Below are positions 1 to 6,537 of a stretch of DNA of 61,030 nt, one piece after another. Both the position numbers and the translations under genes were made by a program. Below the pieces are notes generated by a model. That model did not search any database and was not told the DNA's origin. It saw only the letters and a program-made list of their open reading frames with translations. Origin of the DNA: a virus; the IMG/VR virus record IMGVR_UViG_3300025849_000037, positions 1-61,030 of that record, one strand, 5' to 3'. Every line of letters starts with the position of its first letter. Position 1 is the stretch's first letter.

Positions 1-169
1 ATATATATACACACACGCTACGGAATCGAAACGGAAATGGAATCCGAACCCCCCTACCCATGACTGCTGATGATTGGGTCAAATACTTTTAGCTTTTTGG
101 GTCTATGGTCGCAGACTCGCAGCCCCTCATTTAGTCACCCTTGATTTGAGACGTAGTAAAGACGGGGAC
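1..169. repeat. Left copy of imperfect terminal direct repeat
   Basis: Bases 1-169 match 60862-61030 without gaps. I count five substitutions, at positions 38, 56, 61, 91 and 145. This is either a phage terminal repeat or the overlap of a circular or permuted assembly. The five differences argue against a pure assembly duplicate of one molecule, but read error could cause them. Confidence 0.9.
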
Positions 170-669
170 TATACCACCCCACACAAATACAATTCTAGTA
201 TCTATCCTTCTACGGGGTATCCTATAGACTAGACTAGTCTGCTAATGGGTACACGTTGTTAGTGCCTATGGATAAAGGGCTTTGTGAATAACGTTCGTAC
301 ATATACCATTCTAGGCGATGGCTTCTAGGGGCTATTTGGGGCGCTGTAGCGTAACCATTCTACGGGGGCTGCAGGCTGATTAGGGCGCTCGTATTGGGAC
401 GTTTTTGGATTGGCCCAAGATGACCTTTAATGAAATCTGACTTTTGAAAAAATCGGAGCGCTGTGCGCTAGTAATGGTGGGGGTTAAGGGGGATGGCTGT
501 GAATAAGGTTTGGATAAAAGGGTAGGGTCGGGACAAGGGTAGCTGTATCCCTTGCTATCACTAGGATTGATTAAAGGGTAGGCTTTGACAAGTAATTCCT
601 AGGACATATCCAAACATTTTATACTCTTTTTTTCATGGTATGAATCACTCAATTGTGGTTATTAGTCTG

Positions 670-718
670 TAGGTATTTTTACTCATGCCGAAAAAACTTC
701 ATAGGTATTTTCACTCAT
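670..718 (+). repeat. Two 17-base direct repeats, TAGGTATTTT(T/C)ACTCAT
   Basis: Copies lie at 670-686 and 702-718, with starts 32 bases apart (three helical turns) and a single T/C difference. They sit just upstream of the putative promoter of the 758-1480 structured region. Regular spacing fits a repressor or replication-protein site on one DNA face; the function is inferred. Confidence 0.5.
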
Positions 719-719
719 T

Positions 720-752
720 TTGCATTTCGGGCAAAAAAACTCTGTATCCTAG
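720..752 (+). promoter_or_regulatory. Possible promoter of the structured leader region
   Basis: TTTTG ends at 722 and TATCCTAG lies at 745-752, 22 bases apart. This resembles the TTG/TAnnTTTG pattern of Bacteroidota, with a weakened -7 box. Transcription would begin near 758, at the start of the helix-rich non-coding region. Spacing and -7 box are both off consensus. Confidence 0.3.
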
Positions 753-757
753 GCTAG

Positions 758-1480
758 GCTTGGGCTAGAGGGCTCTCCTCGCGCGGGTATCAATAATAGC
801 CGAGAAAGGGGCATGTTGCAGGTATCGATAATGGTTGTACATTCGGCTTGTCGAACGGGATGAGATATGAGACTCTTGGCGGAGCACATAAGAAGTATCT
901 ACCCGACCATCGAGGCCGAAAGGCTGACAAGCGCCAAACACATTAACAGCGCAGCCGATGTTGAGCAAGCTAACCTAGAGGAACCAACACCCGAGGGATT
1001 TAATAGCTGCGAACGACCAACCACACGTCCTCTACTAGGTACGGATGGAACACTGAGAGAGCCGCACGGCTTTGCAGCCTGCAGACTCAGTAAGTACAGC
1101 CTACCGAAAGACGAAGAGCCGAACGGATAGAGCGCCTTGGCGCAGGATGCACAACGGAACACGATGAATAGAAAGCGAGCAGCAGCAATGCAGTGAGCAG
1201 TAGTAACCGCTAGTACCGATACCGCAAGAGTCCACAAGTAAGCCCTAGAAACAAGTAAGACGCTGTTGGTTGCTTTGCCCAAAGGATGATGCTGATTGTA
1301 TCGATTGAGCCCGTAGGATGCGCACCAAGGTAGCGCCCCAAAAGACTACGCAATCGAGTGACCCGTAAGCCATCAACCAAGTAGGCATTGACCCATTCCC
1401 GTGGGGCGCTGAGTAAAGTACATGTTACGCAGAGTATATGTACCGAGACTCACAGCAGGAGCGAGACCTGCCGCCCTACC
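758..1480 (+). ncRNA. Candidate large structured non-coding RNA
   Basis: About 720 bases are GC-rich, lack a convincing gene and hold many paired segments. AGCCGA 798-803 pairs with 843-848. GGCC-GAAA-GGCT forms a tetraloop near 914-925. A 10-pair helix joins 973-982 to 1028-1040 with a 3-base bulge. ACTGAG 1052-1057 pairs with 1086-1091. A three-stem nested hairpin spans 1301-1357. GTACAT 1418-1423 pairs with 1438-1443, and GCAGG 1455-1459 with 1467-1471. Size, GNRA loops and phage context recall the large ornate RNAs (GOLLD, ROOL), but I recognise no conserved core. Boundaries are approximate. An 87-codon frame at 867-1130 is open but unconvincing. Confidence 0.4.
1301..1357 (+). ncRNA. Nested three-stem hairpin inside the structured region
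   Basis: TCGATTG (1301-1307) pairs with CAATCGA (1351-1357), CGTAG (1312-1316) with CTACG (1346-1350), and GCGC (1320-1323) with GCGC (1333-1336). The stems are collinear with internal loops between them. Sixteen pairs in correct nested order within 57 bases is unlikely by chance and is the strongest local sign of RNA structure here. Confidence 0.6.
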
Positions 1481-1486
1481 TAACCC

Positions 1487-1509
1487 GAGCCAACCACGGC
1501 TCACAAATT
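1487..1509 (+). promoter_or_regulatory. Leader hairpin copy A (GAGCC-AACCAC-GGCTC, then ACAAATT)
   Basis: The stem GAGCC/GGCTC encloses the loop AACCAC and is followed by ACAAATT eight bases before the ATG at 1518. The loop and tail are identical to those before the genes at 1988 and 3167. The three-way junction found before the other copies is absent; the bases upstream belong to the larger structured region instead. Confidence 0.8.
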
Positions 1510-1517
1510 GAATCAAA

Positions 1518-1850
1518 ATGACCAACGCTGAAAAATTAATCGCAAGCCTAAGCCCCGTAAACACTAACCTAGATGGCGCACCAATCGTATGCTTAACGGC
1601 AGACCCGTACCTAGGTAAGTTTATGGTTAAGCAGCAGTTCAAACTAAGCCTAGGTAAGCCTACAACGCTGACCACATTGCACGACCCCGAAAGCGGTAGA
1701 CGAATCTTCACGGCACGTGATGAGGAAAGTCACGATGTTGCCGAGGGCGCTATGTCTAAGCTAGACTACGAATGCATGCGTAAATCGGAAGAGAACGCAA
1801 AACTAAGAACAGCATCGGTGGTTGCTCAATTGGGCTTCCTAGGTTGCTAA
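1518..1850 (+). CDS. Hypothetical early protein, 110 aa
   Basis: This is the first convincing gene of the left block. The start is chosen because the ATG lies just after the conserved leader hairpin and ACAAATT, at nearly the same distance as in the other leader-bearing genes. The product is soluble, with no membrane segment, Cys cluster or family motif that I recognise; the C-terminal third is charged and probably helical. Sharing a leader with the AAA+ ATPase gene suggests co-regulation and early expression. Function unknown. Confidence 0.7.
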   Translation: MTNAEKLIASLSPVNTNLDGAPIVCLTADPYLGKFMVKQQFKLSLGKPTTLTTLHDPESGRRIFTARDEESHDVAEGAMSKLDYECMRKSEENAKLRTASVVAQLGFLGC

Positions 1851-1888
1851 TTACCCGTGCTTCCCATAGCGAGGCGGCACGTTATTTA

Positions 1889-1979
1889 AGTGAGGGCAGC
1901 GGTAGACTGAAACAAGGTCTGCGCCTAGGTCGTGCTAGGACTGCTCACTATTAATCGAGTCAACCACGACTCACAAATT
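1889..1979 (+). promoter_or_regulatory. Structured leader copy B (three-way junction plus hairpin)
   Basis: P1 joins AGTGAG 1889-1894 to CTCACT 1944-1949. P2 is AGAC/GTCT (1904-1907, 1917-1920) with loop TGAAACAAG. P3 is CCTAG/CTAGG (1924-1928, 1935-1939) with loop GTCGTG. After the linker TATTAATC comes P4, GAGTC-AACCAC-GACTC (1957-1972), then ACAAATT. In P4 the change GCC/GGC to GTC/GAC relative to copies A and C keeps pairing. It lies directly upstream of the ATG at 1988. Confidence 0.85.
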
Positions 1980-1987
1980 CAATCAAG

Positions 1988-2218
1988 ATGGCTAAAGTCA
2001 CTAGAAGTACTGCAGGCGCTAAGTTCGTCAGCAGCAAAGAAAAATTCAATGGGGCTCAGTTCGCTGAGTTCAACGTGAACGTTAAAGTAAGCAAGGGACG
2101 TGCTGAGCGGTTAGCTATGAAGGCTAGACTAGCTGAGGCTAAGGCTGTCATGGCTTTGCCCGTCAGCGCAGGATTCGTTGAAGTTAAGTCTAACCTAAAT
2201 TTCGCATACGCTGTATGA
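1988..2218 (+). CDS. Small basic hypothetical protein, 76 aa
   Basis: A 76-residue Lys/Ala-rich protein preceded by structured leader copy B. The start is set by the leader: the ATG lies 8 bases after ACAAATT. The middle part (about residues 30-55) is a basic Ala-rich helix that could contact nucleic acid, but no fold is recognised. Its stop overlaps the next gene's start by 4 bases, opening a tight run of genes to 2968. Confidence 0.7.
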   Translation: MAKVTRSTAGAKFVSSKEKFNGAQFAEFNVNVKVSKGRAERLAMKARLAEAKAVMALPVSAGFVEVKSNLNFAYAV

Positions 2219-2463
2219 AGAACGCTATAAAAGAAGTCATGTTCGACCTATTGGTGAACGGCTCAGTATCGGAAATGATGAAGACCATGCAGCTAGGTAT
2301 GCAGCATGACGAATACAACATCCGCTTCGTAGCGCAGCTATGTGCAGATGAGGCAGATACTATCGAGGAAGAGGGCGCTATGGTCGCAGACTATCCTAGT
2401 CTAGTTCATAGATGCGAATTGTACGCTGACGTAGTAACATTAATCGTAGATAGCAAGTTATGA
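2215..2463 (+). CDS. Small acidic hypothetical protein, 82 aa
   Basis: The ATG overlaps the stop of the preceding gene (ATGA), so translation is probably coupled. The product is acidic, Met-rich at the N-terminus and probably all helical, with no recognised motif. It is one of several very small proteins in the early operon, a class that in phages often modifies host functions; that role is only inferred. Confidence 0.7.
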   Translation: MKNAIKEVMFDLLVNGSVSEMMKTMQLGMQHDEYNIRFVAQLCADEADTIEEEGAMVADYPSLVHRCELYADVVTLIVDSKL

Positions 2464-2651
2464 ATCTAGTGAAACTAACCATAGCTGAAAGGCTAGAGAA
2501 AGAGCAGCTACATGAGGCATACGACCTAAGTAGAGCGTGCGGTGAGTTTAACGTATCCGAGGATATTGCTGAACTGATGTACTGCCCATGCGATGAGTAC
2601 CAAGATTTTCGTGAATCAATAATTAAAGGCCTAAAAGGAGAAAAGTTATGA
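2460..2651 (+). CDS. Small hypothetical protein, 63 aa
   Basis: It overlaps the preceding gene by 4 bases and the following gene by 4 bases (ATGA junctions). It contains Cys-x16-Cys-Pro-Cys near residues 26-46 (a C-P-C-D-E stretch); too few Cys are present to propose a zinc site with confidence. It is otherwise charged and helical. Unknown function. Confidence 0.65.
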   Translation: MNLVKLTIAERLEKEQLHEAYDLSRACGEFNVSEDIAELMYCPCDEYQDFRESIIKGLKGEKL

Positions 2652-2968
2652 GAGATTTCGTAGTAGGTACGCTACTCATTAGTGGTGGTGTTTGGTTCAG
2701 TCTAGGCTTCGCTTACGCTGACCGAGGCATGCTGCAAGCAGCAGCGGTATTCGGATTGCTAACCGCAGTCTTCTTGGTATGTGAGTTCATATACAATCGC
2801 GTCAAGCCTGCACCGCAGGTAGACGTTAAATGGATAGAAGTTAAACTGCAGGCCGTGCGCCATGGCGATGAGTTCTTCATCAAGAACCTAGAAACGGGCA
2901 CGCTGCGCCCTAGCAGCCGTGACGAAGTTTCCGAGTTATGGAACAAAGGTCAAATCACAATTAAGTAA
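2648..2968 (+). CDS. Small membrane protein, two TM helices, 106 aa
   Basis: Two hydrophobic segments (about residues 4-26 and 30-49) are followed by a soluble tail of about 55 residues that is probably cytoplasmic. AAAGGAGAAAAG just before the start is one of the few Shine-Dalgarno-like sequences in the window. It ends the overlapping cluster 1988-2968. Early phage membrane proteins often act in superinfection exclusion or host takeover, but nothing specific shows this here. Confidence 0.7.
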   Translation: MRDFVVGTLLISGGVWFSLGFAYADRGMLQAAAVFGLLTAVFLVCEFIYNRVKPAPQVDVKWIEVKLQAVRHGDEFFIKNLETGTLRPSSRDEVSELWNKGQITIK

Positions 2969-2984
2969 TCTAAAACCCAACAAT

Positions 2985-3065
2985 ATGCTAGTAGCAACAT
3001 TAGTACTCACCTTAGTAGGTGCATCGTCTTCATTGGCTGTCGCAGGCCTCAAGTCTAACAAGTAA
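2985..3065 (+). CDS. Possible 26-aa hydrophobic peptide
   Basis: A short frame starts with ATG at 2985 and encodes a hydrophobic Leu/Val/Ala stretch ending in a basic tail (LKSNK). It would make a single-pass membrane peptide. It fills most of the gap before leader copy C. No independent evidence of translation; low confidence. Confidence 0.3.
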   Translation: MLVATLVLTLVGASSSLAVAGLKSNK

Positions 3066-3073
3066 AAAATCAA

Positions 3074-3159
3074 TCTCTATGGCTGACTGCAATAAGGTCA
3101 GCGCCTACATCGTGGTAGGGTAGAGACCTATTAACCGAGCCAACCACGGCTCACAAATT
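3074..3159 (+). promoter_or_regulatory. Structured leader copy C (three-way junction plus hairpin)
   Basis: P1 is TCTCTA 3074-3079 with TAGAGA 3121-3126. P2 is CTGAC 3083-3087 with GTCAG 3097-3101, loop TGCAATAAG. P3 is CCTAC 3104-3108 with GTAGG 3115-3119, loop ATCGTG. The linker CTATTAACC leads to P4, GAGCC-AACCAC-GGCTC (3137-3152), then ACAAATT. P1, P2 and P3 differ in sequence from copies B and D but keep pairing, while loops are conserved. Confidence 0.85.
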
Positions 3160-3166
3160 TAATTTT

Positions 3167-4528
3167 ATGTCACGTTTTGTAGCAGATGTGTGGGGTGTAG
3201 TAGCACTAGCACTAAATCAAGAAGATTCAAAGGTTCGCAACGTAGCGACCAAGTCTCAAATCCTATTCCGTACAGCAGGTATCAACCATGCAACCACGGG
3301 TAAGATGAGCACTAAGCAAGCCGTAGTGAAAATCAACGCATTAGTTCAAATGCATGTTGAGGCATTCAGCAATGGAAAATTGGGCGGGGAAGACTTAGAA
3401 TGTGTTCACGTTATCGTAGCGTACAAGTCCGATACCGATACACTCATGGTGTACGGGAACAGCGATGATACGCTAGGCGGTAAGCGCTTCGAGGAACTAG
3501 GCGAATACTCAAAATCTAGCGAGAAGAGATTCGGCAAATGGTACTTCAACATGGGGCAATTCCAAGATGCTGTTGCAGTCATGCTAGACCAATCATCAGC
3601 GCCCGAATTAATAGAGGCAGAAACCACAAAAACTGAAACCATGGGACAAACACCACAAGAATTGATGCTGCAGGCTATGAGCATGATGCAGCAAGGCGGC
3701 TCGATAGATGAGGCTGCTGTTGAGAAGATTGTAGACAAGCGTATCAAGGCTCAGTCTGCGACTAAGGTTGAAGTAGTGACAGCTACGGCAGTCAAGAAAG
3801 TAGACAAGGCTCACAAGAACTTTGCTGATGCTGTTGCGCTTGTAGGCCTAGGCAAGAATGTCACGCTGATTGGCGAGGCAGGGAGTGGTAAGTCTTACGG
3901 GGCTATCCAAATGGCTCGAGCGCTAGACCAAGAGTACGCTGTTGTATCATGTCACGGCAAGATGCAGTCGTTTGATTTGGTGGGCGCTATGTCTCCTACA
4001 ACGGGCGAATACATTAGCACTTCGCTACGTGATGCATACGAGAATGGTAAGGTGCTCATCCTCGATGAGTTTGACCGCTCTAACAACGAGACTACCATTG
4101 CGCTCAACGGAATCTTAGCAGGCGATTGCTACGGCTTTCCCGATGGTATGGTGCAGCGCCATGCAGACTTCAAGGTCATCGCATGTCAAAACACTTTCGG
4201 CACGGGTACATCTAAGGTGTACGGCTCAGCTAAGCCGCAGGATGGCTCAACGCTCACACGATTCACACGTGTTGTGTGGGACATCGACAGCAAGCTAGAG
4301 AAAGCTATATGTGGTGATACCCTTGCAACGAACGCTGTGCAGCGCATCCGCTCTAATGCTAAAGGCCTTGGATACGACCAAGTGCTTATCACACCGCGTC
4401 AAGCCATAGATGCTAACCAAATGGTACACAGCCTAGGTTGGTCAGTCAAGAAGGCTATCGAGTTCACTTGTCTCAACGGCCTAGCGGCTGATGTTCGCAA
4501 GAGATTATTGCAGGACGTTTCACTATAA
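3167..4528 (+). CDS. AAA+ ATPase, MoxR/CobS-like
   Basis: A 453-residue protein. Residues 1-150 form an unrecognised N-terminal domain, followed by a Met/Gln-rich linker. A P-loop ATPase domain follows: Walker A GEAGSGKS at 236-243, Walker B VLILDE at 296-301, sensor-1 CQNT near 340-343 and a basic LTRFTR at 363-368 as a candidate arginine finger. The pattern is that of the MoxR/CobS branch, whose members remodel partner complexes, often with a von Willebrand-type partner. The gene just downstream may be that partner. It carries leader copy C. The cellular target is unknown. Confidence 0.85.
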   Translation: MSRFVADVWGVVALALNQEDSKVRNVATKSQILFRTAGINHATTGKMSTKQAVVKINALVQMHVEAFSNGKLGGEDLECVHVIVAYKSDTDTLMVYGNSDDTLGGKRFEELGEYSKSSEKRFGKWYFNMGQFQDAVAVMLDQSSAPELIEAETTKTETMGQTPQELMLQAMSMMQQGGSIDEAAVEKIVDKRIKAQSATKVEVVTATAVKKVDKAHKNFADAVALVGLGKNVTLIGEAGSGKSYGAIQMARALDQEYAVVSCHGKMQSFDLVGAMSPTTGEYISTSLRDAYENGKVLILDEFDRSNNETTIALNGILAGDCYGFPDGMVQRHADFKVIACQNTFGTGTSKVYGSAKPQDGSTLTRFTRVVWDIDSKLEKAICGDTLATNAVQRIRSNAKGLGYDQVLITPRQAIDANQMVHSLGWSVKKAIEFTCLNGLAADVRKRLLQDVSL

Positions 4529-4535
4529 CGTTCTT

Positions 4536-4619
4536 AGTCTGCGGCTAACTGAAATAAGGTTAGCGCCTAGGTCATGCTAGGGCAGACTGCTATTAACGCC
4601 CCAACCACGGGCACAAATT
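4536..4619 (+). promoter_or_regulatory. Structured leader copy D (three-way junction plus hairpin)
   Basis: P1 is AGTCTGC 4536-4542 with GCAGACT 4582-4588 (7 pairs). P2 is CTAAC 4545-4549 with GTTAG 4559-4563, loop TGAAATAAG. P3 is CCTAG 4566-4570 with CTAGG 4577-4581, loop GTCATG. The linker CTATTAAC leads to P4, GCCC-CAACCAC-GGGC (4598-4612), then ACAAATT. It lies in the gap between the AAA+ ATPase gene and its downstream neighbour. Confidence 0.85.
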
Positions 4620-4620
4620 A

Positions 4621-5517
4621 ATGCTTATGAGATATGAAATAATTGAAGGCAAGCGCATGCTCACCAAGGTGCAGACTACATTCTTTGAGTTTGTAGAGGG
4701 CTCTAATCGTGAGGGAAACGTACACAATTCTTCGGACAGCGATGGCTCTAGTTCGTTTTACGGAAACATCAAGTCCTACCAAGAGATGTACGATGCGTGC
4801 TACAGCGGACTGAATGTCAAGAAGATGATGAAAGCTACCGCAGACTTAAAGAGTCTAGTCAACCATGAGGTTGAGACCCCACGCAAAGCGATAGTAGGTG
4901 AGGCATTCAACGCTGCGGCATTCGCAGCAGGGCATCCTTACCACTACTACAAGGATGCTGATGAGTACGGAAAGCCTAGAGTACACTTAACATACAGCAC
5001 CAACGCTGTTGCAGGTGTACGTTCCGAGCAGTTCATTCGCCATGGCGCTGCACTATGTGCAGTCGCTGATGAGATAGCTGAGCAGGTAGATGTAAAGATT
5101 AGTCTATACATCACTAACGTGGGTGTTCTTGGCGGCAATGGCTGTCAAATAGTGACAATCAAAGACTACAACGAGGTTATCGACATCGCTAGAGTAGCTG
5201 CAACAGCGCATCCTAGTTTCTTTCGTCGCATCGGATTCTCATGGTTCGAGAACGCTAGCAGACTGATAGACTCACGTTGTTCTTCGGGATATGGCGGCTC
5301 TATGACGGGTACTAGCAGAGGGGCAGTCATCAGCGATGAAGAGTTCAAAGAGTGGGTAGGTGCTGCTAACGATGAAATGTTGGTAGACTTTCCTGCGCCC
5401 GATGAAGACCAATTCACGGATGATGACTACACCGCTGAATGGATTGCGAGCGCTATGGAAGACATTAGCGACTCAGTAGAAAAAGATGTTAAACATTGTA
5501 AATTATTTGGACTATGA
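4621..5517 (+). CDS. Probable partner of the AAA+ ATPase, DUF7192-like
   Basis: A 298-residue soluble protein. Residues 1-75 are Ser-rich and acidic; 80-200 form a predicted alpha/beta core with a Gly-rich VGVLGGNG stretch. From memory it resembles phage proteins grouped as DUF7192, which often follow a CobS-like ATPase and look like degenerate von Willebrand/CobT-type partners. The leader ends right at the ATG at 4621; a second ATG at 4627 is equally plausible. Adjacency and the shared leader type suggest joint action and joint control. Biochemical role unknown. Confidence 0.6.
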   Translation: MLMRYEIIEGKRMLTKVQTTFFEFVEGSNREGNVHNSSDSDGSSSFYGNIKSYQEMYDACYSGLNVKKMMKATADLKSLVNHEVETPRKAIVGEAFNAAAFAAGHPYHYYKDADEYGKPRVHLTYSTNAVAGVRSEQFIRHGAALCAVADEIAEQVDVKISLYITNVGVLGGNGCQIVTIKDYNEVIDIARVAATAHPSFFRRIGFSWFENASRLIDSRCSSGYGGSMTGTSRGAVISDEEFKEWVGAANDEMLVDFPAPDEDQFTDDDYTAEWIASAMEDISDSVEKDVKHCKLFGL

Positions 5518-5756
5518 TAGACTTTCATATTCACAAGGTCGGCTACCGAGAACGTTTGGTAGCTGACATCGAAACGGGGCTCATTGGCCGCATCTGCGAC
5601 AAGAACTACAGCGGACTATACGAGGTATGGTTCGAGCGTGAGCCATACCAACAAGACTTCGCTATAGAGAACAGCGAAGAGTACCCACTAGAGACTCAGT
5701 CCGAGTTTCCTAATCGTAAATTCAAAAAAGCTAATCAGTTAATCTTAATCGACTAA
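5514..5756 (+). CDS. Hypothetical protein, 80 aa
   Basis: It overlaps the preceding gene by 4 bases (ATGA). The product is charged and predicted to be beta-rich, with many aromatic residues and a basic patch near the C-terminus (RKFKKA). No family is recognised. It is probably co-translated with the ATPase partner gene. Confidence 0.7.
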   Translation: MIDFHIHKVGYRERLVADIETGLIGRICDKNYSGLYEVWFEREPYQQDFAIENSEEYPLETQSEFPNRKFKKANQLILID

Positions 5757-5766
5757 AACCACTATT

Positions 5767-5970
5767 ATGAAAAATGCAATTTCTTACGACTTCGGGTCGT
5801 TAAACATCCAATCATTCTTTGATTCTGCTACGGGTGTAGCTAAGTCTGTCATCCGTTGGGATGGCGCTGCTATGGATACGCTGACTTACTCAGCTAACGA
5901 TGCAGACGATGCAGTAGACAAGGCTGTACGCTTTGCGACTGAGCGTGCTCAATTAGAATTGATAGGGTAA
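5767..5970 (+). CDS. Hypothetical protein, 67 aa
   Basis: A small soluble protein with a beta-rich first half and an Ala/Asp-rich helix in the second. The stop overlaps the next ATG by one base (TAATG), suggesting translational coupling. No recognised domain. Confidence 0.65.
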   Translation: MKNAISYDFGSLNIQSFFDSATGVAKSVIRWDGAAMDTLTYSANDADDAVDKAVRFATERAQLELIG

Positions 5971-6149
5971 TGAGTATTAATAGAGAAATGTTCTTAGCGT
6001 ACGAGGCAGTACGTGAGAGCGGTTACTACAACATGTTCGATAGACGAGCATTAGACCTAGCTAACGAGATGAATGACCTAAGCATGGACATCGGTCAATG
6101 GTCGTTCATTATCACTAACTATGACAAACTTAAAAAGACTTACCTATGA
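5970..6149 (+). CDS. DUF5049-like small protein, 59 aa
   Basis: ATG at 5970 shares its A with the previous stop (TAATG), and the stop overlaps the next start (ATGA at 6146). The sequence has the pattern of small phage proteins I associate with DUF5049: an acidic start, a Ser-Gly-Tyr-Tyr-Asn-Met-Phe-Asp stretch near residues 17-24, then helices ending in a Lys/Tyr-rich segment. The function of that family is unknown. Confidence 0.6.
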   Translation: MSINREMFLAYEAVRESGYYNMFDRRALDLANEMNDLSMDIGQWSFIITNYDKLKKTYL

Positions 6150-6364
6150 ATTTCCAAGTAAGAGTTCCCGTGATTATCACTAGGACATTGCGCACACATG
6201 TGACGATAGACCTAGACGATGAGCAGTTCGATAAGTTCATCACCGACCAAATCCTTATAACGAATCAAGACGAGTTAGAGGATTTATATTACAGCCAATT
6301 CAATGAGGAAGACTTCTTCGAAGAGAGTCTAATCTTTGAGGTTGAGGATGCTTACGAGCATTAA
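6146..6364 (+). CDS. Small acidic hypothetical protein, 72 aa
   Basis: It is coupled to the preceding gene by a 4-base overlap. The product is strongly acidic (long runs of Asp/Glu), beta-rich at the start and helical at the end. Highly acidic small early proteins are sometimes DNA mimics, but there is no direct sign of this. Its stop codon abuts the tRNA-like element that starts at 6364. Confidence 0.65.
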   Translation: MNFQVRVPVIITRTLRTHVTIDLDDEQFDKFITDQILITNQDELEDLYYSQFNEEDFFEESLIFEVEDAYEH

Positions 6365-6431
6365 GCGTGTATGGTACTCTTGTCCGAGCATGGCTCCAAG
6401 AGGTAGGGCGGTTCGATTCCGCCCCACGCTA
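6364..6431 (+). ncRNA. tRNA-like element lacking a D-arm
   Basis: AGCGTG (6364-6369) pairs with CACGCT (6425-6430). GGGCGG (6406-6411) pairs with CCGCCC (6419-6424) around a canonical TTCGATT T-loop. The acceptor and T stems are directly contiguous, as in tRNA. The middle arm is CTCTTG/CAAGAG (6377-6382, 6397-6402) enclosing 14 bases with an inner GAGC/GCTC. There is no room for a D-arm and no normal 7-base anticodon loop, so this is not a standard tRNA. It could be a decayed tRNA or a tRNA mimic. Confidence 0.55.
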
Positions 6432-6437
6432 CACAGC

Positions 6438-6457
6438 GAACGTTCACTATAACGTTC
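6438..6457 (+). promoter_or_regulatory. AACGTT-flanked copy of the TTCACTATAAC motif
   Basis: This is the most symmetrical copy of an 11-base motif seen four times on the plus strand. Here AACGTT flanks it on both sides. It lies between the tRNA-like element and the gene at 6538. It could be a phage-specific promoter or a protein-binding site; the core CACTATA is also the core of T7-type promoters, but no T7-type polymerase gene is seen. Confidence 0.4.
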
Positions 6458-6537
6458 CGCTCTCAATGACCTTGCAAGCATGTGGTTATGACGCGCAAGT
6501 AGAGAGCACCATATTTAAATTCATAAATACAATTATC

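Larger units (their letters stand above)
170..757. other. Left non-coding region with hairpins and short repeats
   Basis: No open frame here looks like a gene. There is an AGCGC-TGT-GCGCT hairpin at 457-469 and a CAAGGG/CCCTTG hairpin at 534-554. A loose repeat around AAAGGGTAGG...GACAAG occurs at 516-537 and 571-592. A 17-base tandem repeat occurs at 670-686 and 702-718. Its place between the genome end and the early genes fits a packaging, replication or control region, but nothing decides which. Confidence 0.5.

Noticed and set aside
867-1130. 87-codon plus-strand frame in the left region
   Set aside because: It lies across helices of the candidate structured RNA, has no leader element or promoter of its own and shows no recognisable protein pattern. 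A real gene cannot be excluded.
899-1282. 127-codon minus-strand frame in the left region
   Set aside because: It would lie antisense to the structured region with no minus-strand promoter, and its composition (Ser/Leu/Ala/Cys) looks like a GC-rich shadow.
1373-1711. 112-codon minus-strand frame overlapping the first early gene
   Set aside because: It overlaps the leader hairpin and the gene at 1518 on the opposite strand; no promoter or motif supports it.
1889-1979. Hammerhead or other known self-cleaving ribozyme in the leaders
   Set aside because: The three-way junction suggested it, but the hammerhead core strings (CTGANGA, GAAA, TH) are absent; no known ribozyme core is recognised.
6364-6431. 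Standard tRNA gene
   Set aside because: The T-arm and acceptor are good, but there is no D-arm and no 7-base anticodon loop, so no amino acid can be assigned.
6367-6537. N-terminal extension of the 140-residue protein
   Set aside because: The extra 57 codons are the tRNA-like element and the TTCACTATAAC motif; the ATG at 6538 is the better start.
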